The position numbers were made by a program, and so were the translations under genes. A stretch of 7,362 bases of DNA, taken from an uncultured Lachnospiraceae bacterium (GTDB taxonomy: Bacteria > Bacillota > Clostridia > Lachnospirales > Lachnospiraceae). Below, piece by piece: positions 1 to 4,579 of the stretch. The notes under the pieces are model-generated. The model had not been told where the DNA came from and did not search any database. It was given only the letters and a program-made list of their open reading frames with translations. Position 1 is the stretch's first letter, and the number at the start of each line of letters is the position of its first letter. The stretch lies in assembly GCA_902489645.1 (NCBI GenBank), contig CABUAW010000089.1:1-7362 (forward strand), read 5' to 3'.

Positions 1-10
1 AATCTTATTT

Positions 11-724
11 TCAATCGATAATCTCCCGCATCCGCTTTAAAATCCGTTTTTCCATCCGTGAAACCTGAACCTGGGAAACGCCGAAATGCTCGGCAATTTT
101 ACTCTGGGTTTCGTTGCAGTAATAGCGCAAAATAATTAACTCCCGCTCCCTCGCATCCAGATTTTTCAGAAGCTCCTCTATGAGCAGGTGGTCCAGAAGC
201 TCGCCATGACTGTCCCTTTTTTCCACCAGCTTGTCCGATAAGCACACCGGCTGTCCGTCGCTCTGGAATATCACCTTATTCAGAGATTCCACCTCGCACC
301 CGGCCTCCATAGCCGAAATCACGTCTTCCGGTTCCAGTCCGGTACAGGCACACAATTCGCTTAGCGAGGCTTCACGGCCGTTTTTATGATTTAATTCTTC
401 TCTGGCCTTCTGGATTTTCCAGGAATATTCTTTCAGAGAACGGCTGACCTTAATCATGCCGTCATCCCTCAGAAACCGCTTAATCTCCCCGGAAATCATC
501 GGCACCGCATAGGTAGAAAAGCGGACGTCGTAGCTGGTGTCAAAATAATCAATCGCCTTTATCAGACCGATGACGCCGATTTGAAATAAATCCTCCGCCT
601 CATATCCCCGGTGAGCAAAACGCCGCACCACACTCCACACAAGTCCGATATTTTTTTCTACAAGTAAATCTCTTGATTCTTTATCCCCTGATTTTGCGGC
701 TAAAAGCAATTCAAGAAATTCCAT
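11..724 (-). CDS. sigF: RNA polymerase sporulation sigma factor sigma-F
   Basis: Forespore-specific sigma-70 family factor, 237 residues, that directs early forespore transcription after asymmetric division. Region 2 is clear: EDLFQIGVIGLIKAIDYFD at residues 44-62 (2.1-2.2), then FSTYAVPMISGEIKRFLRDD at 69-88 (2.3-2.4, core binding and -10 recognition). Region 3 spans about 93-160 (KVSRSLKE at 92-99). Region 4 ends in a helix-turn-helix at 206-229 (TQSKIAEHFGVSQVQVSRME) for -35 recognition. Compared from memory with Bacillus subtilis SigF (255 residues), the match is nearly collinear, but about 17 N-terminal residues are absent. The ATG at 722-724 is the only sensible start, because an in-frame TGA (the spoIIAB stop) lies 6 bases upstream. 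The Shine-Dalgarno is weak and far away (GGGAG at 739-743, about 14 nt), which suggests translational coupling to spoIIAB. Sigma-F rather than sigma-G is favoured by its position as third gene after spoIIAA-spoIIAB. Only 10 bases remain downstream in the window. Confidence 0.96.
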   Translation of the reverse strand: MEFLELLLAAKSGDKESRDLLVEKNIGLVWSVVRRFAHRGYEAEDLFQIGVIGLIKAIDYFDTSYDVRFSTYAVPMISGEIKRFLRDDGMIKVSRSLKEYSWKIQKAREELNHKNGREASLSELCACTGLEPEDVISAMEAGCEVESLNKVIFQSDGQPVCLSDKLVEKRDSHGELLDHLLIEELLKNLDARERELIILRYYCNETQSKIAEHFGVSQVQVSRMEKRILKRMREIID

Positions 725-730
725 AGATTT

Positions 731-1156
731 TCAGACCACTCCCAGTCTCTTTTTCATGATAATCCGGGTCCCCTTCCCCGGTTCGGACTCAACCTCTAAG
801 TCGTCCATAAACGCCTCCATAAAAGCGAATCCCATACCCGAGCGGTCAATATCCGGCCTCGTCGTAAACATCGGCTCCATCGCCCTTTCGATATCTTCGA
901 TTCCCACACCGTAATCCGCAATTTCCACACACACCTCCCTCTCGTTAATCCGTCCGCACATCTCTATATCGCCCGCACCGCCGCCGTAACCATGAATAAT
1001 ACTGTTTGTCACAGCCTCGGAAACCGCCGTCTTAATATCGGCCAGTTCCTCCAATGTCGGGTCTAAACGGGCCACAAAGGCCGATATGACCATCCGTGCA
1101 AAGCTTTCATTTTCCGAACAGCTTCCAAATACCACCCTCATCTCATCCTTGCCCAT
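731..1156 (-). CDS. spoIIAB: Anti-sigma F factor, serine kinase SpoIIAB
   Basis: GHKL-type ATPase/kinase of 141 residues that binds and inhibits sigma-F and phosphorylates SpoIIAA. The N-box is EAVTNSIIHGY at 47-57, with the catalytic Glu47 and Mg-binding Asn51. The G1 box is DYGVG at 81-85, the ATP-lid region has FTTRP at 97-101, G2 is RSGMGFAFME at 105-114, and G3 is PGKGT at 126-130. Arg21 in NESFAR matches the B. subtilis arginine (R20) that contacts both SpoIIAA and sigma-F. The frame stays open upstream to 1252, but that extra 32 residues is the spoIIAA end read in another frame and has no family match. The start MGKDEM at 1154-1156 aligns with the B. subtilis N-terminus and has GGAGG at 1166-1170, 9 nt upstream. 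It overlaps the spoIIAA end by 14 bp, so translation is probably coupled. The stop is followed after 6 nt by sigF in the same frame. Confidence 0.96.
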   Translation of the reverse strand: MGKDEMRVVFGSCSENESFARMVISAFVARLDPTLEELADIKTAVSEAVTNSIIHGYGGGAGDIEMCGRINEREVCVEIADYGVGIEDIERAMEPMFTTRPDIDRSGMGFAFMEAFMDDLEVESEPGKGTRIIMKKRLGVV

Positions 1157-1481
1157 TAAAAACATCCTCCACTTCCGAATAAACCCGAATGATTTTGTGC
1201 AGGCCAGATACATAAAAAAGCTTTTCCACCGCCGGACACACGCCGGCCGCACACACCGTTCCGCCGCTCATAGAAAGGTCTCTGTACCGGCTGATTAACA
1301 TTCCCACGCCGGAGCTGTCCATAAACGTCGTATCCGAAAAATCAAAAATAATGTTTCGTATGTCCCGCTCCCGGCCTATTTTTTCCATCACCCCGCGTAT
1401 ATGCTCTGCCCGATGATGGTCCAGTTCCTTCCCCACCCGGAGAATCAGATAGGGGCCCTTCATCTGATATTCCATTTCCAT
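1143..1481 (-). CDS. spoIIAA: Anti-sigma F factor antagonist SpoIIAA (STAS domain)
   Basis: STAS-domain anti-anti-sigma factor of 112 residues. Dephosphorylated SpoIIAA binds SpoIIAB and frees sigma-F; SpoIIAB phosphorylates it and SpoIIE dephosphorylates it (family knowledge; spoIIE is not in the window). Visible landmarks are ELDHHRAE at 19-26 and FMDSSGVG at 53-60. Ser56 corresponds to the phosphorylated Ser58 of B. subtilis. SPAVKRLF in B. subtilis corresponds to CPAVEKLF here, followed by VSGLHKIIR. The frame can be read from a TTG at 1494-1496, but the Shine-Dalgarno GGGAGG (1489-1494) overlaps that codon. The ATG at 1479-1481, 7 nt downstream of it, is the supported start and gives 18 residues before ELDHH, against 20 in B. 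subtilis. An ATG only 1 nt after the Shine-Dalgarno is too close, and the next ATG (1473-1475) is rather far. First gene of the spoIIA operon; it overlaps spoIIAB by 14 bp. Confidence 0.96.
   Translation of the reverse strand: MEMEYQMKGPYLILRVGKELDHHRAEHIRGVMEKIGRERDIRNIIFDFSDTTFMDSSGVGMLISRYRDLSMSGGTVCAAGVCPAVEKLFYVSGLHKIIRVYSEVEDVFNGQG
1166..1170 (-). promoter_or_regulatory. Ribosome binding site of spoIIAB (decides the start)
   Basis: GGAGG within the last codons of spoIIAA, 9 nt before the ATG at 1154-1156. It supports the 141-residue form over the longer open frame beginning at 1252. Confidence 0.8.
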
Positions 1482-1488
1482 TATCATA

Positions 1489-1494
1489 CCTCCC
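1489..1494 (-). promoter_or_regulatory. Ribosome binding site of spoIIAA (decides the start)
   Basis: GGGAGG on the minus strand, 7 nt before the ATG at 1479-1481. It overlaps the upstream TTG that would otherwise give a longer protein, so that start is excluded. It lies only 4 bases beyond the U-run of the palindrome at 1499-1540, so the hairpin could affect ribosome access or set the 5' end of the message. Confidence 0.85.
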
Positions 1495-1498
1495 AAAT

Positions 1499-1540
1499 AA
1501 AAAAGATGAGTTTCTCACATTTATGAGTTTCTCATCTTTT
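1499..1540 (-). terminator. Imperfect palindrome with U-run between the TPR gene and spoIIAA, probable terminator
   Basis: In the minus-strand RNA a 10-bp outer stem (AAAAGAUGAG with CUCAUCUUUU, 1501-1510 with 1531-1540) encloses a 3x3 internal loop of A residues, a 4-bp inner stem (CUCA with UGAG) and a 6-base loop. The 3' arm runs into a stretch of six U (1499-1504). This is a plausible rho-independent terminator for the valS-folC-TPR unit. The A-rich 5' arm also makes it terminator-like on the plus strand. The GC content is low, so efficiency is uncertain. It abuts the spoIIAA ribosome site and leaves no room for a promoter downstream, so any spoIIA transcript starting upstream must cross it. 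An attenuator or mRNA-stabilising role is an alternative. Confidence 0.6.
1506..1535. repeat. Two tandem 13-bp palindromic units upstream of spoIIAA
   Basis: On the plus strand ATGAGTTTCTCAC (1506-1518) and ATGAGTTTCTCAT (1523-1535) differ at one base and begin 17 bp apart. Each unit is itself self-complementary around a TTT (AAA in the RNA) centre, so the RNA could fold as two small triloop hairpins or as one long hairpin, but not both. The two folds are mutually exclusive. Confidence 0.7.
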
Positions 1541-1558
1541 GTCCTGTCATGTTCTGTT

Positions 1559-3010
1559 TTATTCATCTTCCGACGGCTGCCCTTCAGGCTCCTGTCCCTC
1601 CGGCTCCTGACTTTCCGATGTCCGGCTTTCAATCTGGCTCAGGTAGGAACCGGCATCATCGGCATAATCGCTGTCGCCGTAATTATTGATAATCGTATTA
1701 TAACAATTCCGTGCCTGCTCAAAATCCGTCAGGTACTGATAAGCGCGTCCCATATAGAACCAGGCTTCCACCGAATCCCCATTCAGGTTCAAAACCTTGC
1801 GAAAATAGGTGACCGCATTCATATAATCCTTCTGGTCATAATACTCGTAAGCCGTGGCATAGAGCTGATTCACCACCGTATCCTTTGTCTTGGTCAAAAG
1901 GAAATCATACACCGCCTGGGCATCCTGACTGTCCAGAAGGCTCTTGTCCACATCGGCCAAAACCGTGCCCGACGTCACAAAGTCATTGTCCAGATAGGAT
2001 TTCATGGCCTGAATCAACAACTCCTGATTTTGTTCGCTGTCGGCCTGATTTGTCGTACTCATATTATTCTTCAGGCCGTCATTTTCATTGGTCAGAGTAT
2101 CTATCTGATTCTGCAGCGTCGTAATCTCCTTATTTCTCTCGGAAATCTGGCTGCTATACTCCACAACCGCTTTATTATACTCCGCCGCCTTCGTTTTCTG
2201 AATCGACGGGACGACCAAAAGGCCGACCACGGCCGCACCGATAATAATACCAATCAAAATATTAACGAAAGAGAGGGTGCTTGTATTAAAATCCGTGTAA
2301 CTGCCCGCTGTCCGCTCAATGACAATCGGATTCGGGTCCTTAATCTGGACATAGGCCGCCCGTTCCCTTTCCACCTCTTTGCCCCTGCGCCTCTGCCGGG
2401 AATATCCGACCAGTTCGTTCATATACCGGACGGTTGTCATATTATTACGGTCCAGCTTCAAGGCCCTGGATAAAATCTTTCGCGCCGCAGAATACTGTTT
2501 GTGCTGAATATATAAAAGCCCCAGAAGCTGATAGGCCCGGATATAATTCGGATTCAGATTCACCACTTTTTTCAGCTCAATGATGGCCAAATCGCCGTTG
2601 CCTTCTTCCAGATATTTCAGGGCCAGATTGTAATTCTGAATCGTGTTGTTGATTACCTGGAGCTGTCCCTGATTATTCTGAACCCTCTTGATATAATTAC
2701 GGGCAACATTTCCTTTACTCTGGAAATGAACGCTGATAACCCATTCGCTCAGAGCTGACACGGTTTCTCCCGTCTGAAAATAGACCAATCCGAGAAGATT
2801 GCGCGCATTTGTATTTCGTTTATTATATTTTAAACTCATTTGAAGCGATGTGATAGCGCCGCTCAAATCCCGAATTCTTGCCTTGCTCAAGCCCACATTG
2901 TAGTGATAATTTGAGGCACGGATAATCCGCTTCATCGTCGGTTCTTCATATTCGCATTTCGGACAACGGTATGTATTTTCAAGGGGCGTACCGCATTTTG
3001 GACAATTCAT
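1559..3010 (-). CDS. Zinc-ribbon and TPR-repeat single-pass membrane protein, function unknown
   Basis: A 483-residue protein of unknown function. Two CPKC knuckles (Cys3, Cys6, Cys16, Cys19) form an N-terminal zinc ribbon. About four TPR-like units follow (roughly 33-66, 67-101, 123-156, 157-190), the clearest being the last, with YQLLGLLYIQHKQYSAARKI. A basic stretch (RQRRRGKEVERER, 205-217) precedes one hydrophobic helix at about 248-269. Next come a likely coiled coil (about 274-316), two more TPRs (about 380-413 and 414-447) and an acidic Glu/Pro/Gly/Gln/Ser tail. By the positive-inside rule the zinc ribbon and first TPR set are cytoplasmic and the second set outside. No catalytic motif is visible, so a scaffold or assembly role is the most that can be inferred. 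The ATG at 3008-3010 has AGGAGGG at 3017-3023, 6 nt upstream, overlapping the stop of the preceding small gene. Its place just before spoIIA is suggestive of, but does not prove, a role in envelope or sporulation. Confidence 0.88.
   Translation of the reverse strand: MNCPKCGTPLENTYRCPKCEYEEPTMKRIIRASNYHYNVGLSKARIRDLSGAITSLQMSLKYNKRNTNARNLLGLVYFQTGETVSALSEWVISVHFQSKGNVARNYIKRVQNNQGQLQVINNTIQNYNLALKYLEEGNGDLAIIELKKVVNLNPNYIRAYQLLGLLYIQHKQYSAARKILSRALKLDRNNMTTVRYMNELVGYSRQRRRGKEVERERAAYVQIKDPNPIVIERTAGSYTDFNTSTLSFVNILIGIIIGAAVVGLLVVPSIQKTKAAEYNKAVVEYSSQISERNKEITTLQNQIDTLTNENDGLKNNMSTTNQADSEQNQELLIQAMKSYLDNDFVTSGTVLADVDKSLLDSQDAQAVYDFLLTKTKDTVVNQLYATAYEYYDQKDYMNAVTYFRKVLNLNGDSVEAWFYMGRAYQYLTDFEQARNCYNTIINNYGDSDYADDAGSYLSQIESRTSESQEPEGQEPEGQPSEDE
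1580..1609 (-). repeat. Two-copy 15-bp in-frame tandem repeat encoding the acidic tail
   Basis: Two adjacent 15-bp units (1595-1609 and 1580-1594) match at 12 of 15 positions and encode QEPEG twice near the C-terminus of the TPR protein. The tail is low in complexity and predicted to be disordered. Copy number may vary between strains, since slippage can add or remove whole units without breaking the frame. Confidence 0.7.
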
Positions 3011-3021
3011 AGACGTCCCTC

Positions 3022-3183
3022 CTAAAACTGCTTAAAACGCTTTGTATCATTCCTGAATTCCTGAAGCATCTCCTCAACAATATCCACCACATCCCTGAGG
3101 TCATTGCGCTGAATCGCTTCTTCCGCCTGGTCCACTTCAAGACTCGGTTTGTATTTTTTAAGTTCTTCGTCAAAGTTAATCAT
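3022..3183 (-). CDS. Small conserved-looking acidic protein (53 aa), function unknown
   Basis: A 53-residue frame beginning MINFDEELKKYKPSLEVDQ and ending FRNDTKRFKQF. It is rich in Glu and Asp with a short basic end, has no Cys, and looks mainly alpha-helical (EVDQAEEAIQ, DVVDIVEEMLQEF). There is no signal peptide, membrane helix or recognised domain. Support comes from translation signals: GGGAGGA at 3191-3197 lies 7 nt before the ATG at 3181-3183, the start overlaps the folC stop by 8 bp, and the TAG stop (3022-3024) overlaps the Shine-Dalgarno of the TPR gene. A longer 64-codon frame over the same DNA (2979-3173) has no such signals and yields a Trp/Arg-rich unlikely product. The gene is translationally coupled on both sides, so it may work with FolC or the TPR protein. 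I cannot name a family with confidence. Confidence 0.82.
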   Translation of the reverse strand: MINFDEELKKYKPSLEVDQAEEAIQRNDLRDVVDIVEEMLQEFRNDTKRFKQF

Positions 3184-4579
3184 CTAAATCTCCTCCCAGA
3201 AGCTCTTTCACATGGCCAACCAGATAGAGAGAACCTGTACATATAAGAACGCCGTCACTGCCTGTCCATGCCTGTCCGGTGACAATCGCCTCATTTACAT
3301 TATATGTGCCCTGAATCTTTCCATTCCAGTTTTTCCGAAAATCTTCCATCACTTCATGGTAATCTCTCCGGCGTCCGTTATTAATCTCCGTGACAATGAC
3401 TCCCCTCAGACCCTTCATGCCGCACAGACGGCGGACCATCTCCCGGTAATCCTTGTCTTCCGCCACGGCAAATACAAGATAAATCGCCTTTTCCGGAAAA
3501 GCCCCTTCAACCGAGCTTACCAGCTGGCGGATACCGTCGTCATTGTGGGCGCCGTCCACATAGACATTCCCGCCCACCGGCTCCATACGCCCCGGCCAGG
3601 TCATCGATGCAATGCCCTGCCTGATTTTCTCCCGGAAATCCGCCTCCGGCCGCCGCCACTTCGCCTCTGAACTGTTCCGGTTCCGGGTCATCCTTAAAAC
3701 CTCCATGCCGGTCACCGCCAAAGACACATTCTCCACCTGGTATATGCCGTTGGTATTAAGCATTATATCATACTTTTTAAAATATGGACACACTAAAGAG
3801 AACCGAATCCGGCCTTCACCGGCGGAAATATTCGCCATCCATTCCGGTTTCACCGGATAATCTGGCATACAGGGCGGCTTTACTGCCGACTCTGCCGCCG
3901 CCGAAAGCACGGCTTCGCAGAGCGCAGTCTTTCCCCGGATTTTTGCAGCCTGCATTTCGATGACCCTTGCCGCTTCCGGACGGGCAGCCAAATACACAAG
4001 CGGCGTCCCCGGCTTGATAATGCCCGCTTTTTCCGACGCAATCTTTTCAATGGTATCTCCGAGAATCGCCGTATGGTCCAGGCCAATGGAGGTAATGAGC
4101 GTTAAATCCGGCGCTTCTGCCGCATTGGTCAAATCCAGCCGGCCGCCAAGCCCTGTCTCGATAACGCCGTATTCAATTCCGGCCTTTTGAAAAGCGCACA
4201 TGGCCATGAGATATATGAACTCAAAAAACGTCGGATGGGGGATTCCCTGAGCCATCTGGGTATCTATCAACGCTTTCACCTTATCAAAGGCTTCGGCAAA
4301 GTCCGCATCACTGATTTCTTCGTTGTTTATACGAATACGTTCATTAATTCGAACCAGATGGGGGGATGTGAACAGCCCCGTCTTAAACCCCAGGCTGCGC
4401 AGACAGGATTCCATATAAGCGCAGGTGGAACCTTTGCCGTTGGTACCCGCCACATGGATATAATGAAAACTTTTTTCCGGGCTTCCGAGAAGCCTCAAAC
4501 GCTCCCGGGTCTGTTCAAGACCCCCGGTCCTTGCGAACCGGGGGATTTTGTACAAATATTCAACAATTTCCTTCATCAT
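3176..4579 (-). CDS. folC: Bifunctional folylpolyglutamate synthase / dihydrofolate synthase
   Basis: Cytoplasmic Mur-ligase-family enzyme of 467 residues that ligates glutamate to folates with ATP; many bacterial members also make dihydrofolate from dihydropteroate. Motifs in order: the P-loop GTNGKGS at 45-51, TSPHLVRINERI at 71-82, the Mg-site and substrate block ETGLGGRLDLTN at 141-152, SIGLDHT at 164-170, and EKAGIIKPGTP at 183-193 (Lys184 is at the position that is carbamylated in homologues). The C-terminal domain has PGRMEP at 329-334 and VDGAHN at 341-346, and ends with TGSLYLVG at 448-455. Length is usual for the family (about 420-470). The start ATG (4577-4579) overlaps the valS TGA as ATGA; a second ATG follows at once, so the true start is one of two adjacent codons. 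GGAAG at 4590-4594 is a plausible Shine-Dalgarno. Whether both activities are present cannot be told from sequence alone. Confidence 0.95.
   Translation of the reverse strand: MMKEIVEYLYKIPRFARTGGLEQTRERLRLLGSPEKSFHYIHVAGTNGKGSTCAYMESCLRSLGFKTGLFTSPHLVRINERIRINNEEISDADFAEAFDKVKALIDTQMAQGIPHPTFFEFIYLMAMCAFQKAGIEYGVIETGLGGRLDLTNAAEAPDLTLITSIGLDHTAILGDTIEKIASEKAGIIKPGTPLVYLAARPEAARVIEMQAAKIRGKTALCEAVLSAAAESAVKPPCMPDYPVKPEWMANISAGEGRIRFSLVCPYFKKYDIMLNTNGIYQVENVSLAVTGMEVLRMTRNRNSSEAKWRRPEADFREKIRQGIASMTWPGRMEPVGGNVYVDGAHNDDGIRQLVSSVEGAFPEKAIYLVFAVAEDKDYREMVRRLCGMKGLRGVIVTEINNGRRRDYHEVMEDFRKNWNGKIQGTYNVNEAIVTGQAWTGSDGVLICTGSLYLVGHVKELLGGDLDD
3191..3197 (-). promoter_or_regulatory. Ribosome binding site of the 53-aa gene inside the folC end
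   Basis: GGGAGGA on the minus strand, 7 nt before the ATG at 3181-3183. It sits in the last codons of folC (the Leu-Gly-Gly region) and is the main evidence that the short frame, rather than the overlapping 64-codon frame, is translated. Confidence 0.8.
4521..4544 (-). other. Strong GC-rich hairpin in the early folC coding sequence
   Basis: Perfect 8-bp inverted repeat (CCCCCGGT with ACCGGGGG) around an 8-base loop, covering codons 12 to 20 of folC. No U-run follows on the minus strand, so it is not a standard terminator for folC. On the plus strand it is followed by ATTTTG, but no plus-strand gene is present. It could slow ribosomes or stabilise mRNA at the valS-folC junction, or be a chance result of the Gly/Arg/Thr codons. 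Confidence 0.5.

Noticed and set aside
1157..1252. 32-residue N-terminal extension of SpoIIAB
   Set aside because: It overlaps spoIIAA coding sequence, and both the family alignment and a GGAGG at 1166-1170 place the start at 1156.
1537..1545. Spo0A-box-like TTTTGTCCT on the plus strand
   Set aside because: Only the TGTC core matches TGTCGAA; the remaining three bases differ.
1507..1551. Possible sigma-A promoter before spoIIAA (ATGACA with CATAAA)
   Set aside because: The spacing is 19 bp and the -10 matches only 4 of 6, inside the palindrome; too weak to report as a feature.
1342..1632. Minus-strand 96-codon frame spanning the spoIIAA start and palindrome
   Set aside because: Overlaps spoIIAA out of frame and the end of the TPR gene; the translation is low-complexity Arg/Gly/Lys with no domain.
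1523..2473. Plus-strand 316-codon open frame
   Set aside because: Antisense shadow of the TPR gene; Ile/Leu/Arg-rich translation with no recognisable domain and no ribosome site seen.
2979..3173. 64-codon minus-strand frame between folC and the TPR gene
   Set aside because: It has no ribosome site, overlaps the TPR gene by 32 bp, and its Arg/Trp-rich product looks random. The 53-codon frame at 3022-3183 explains the region with good signals.
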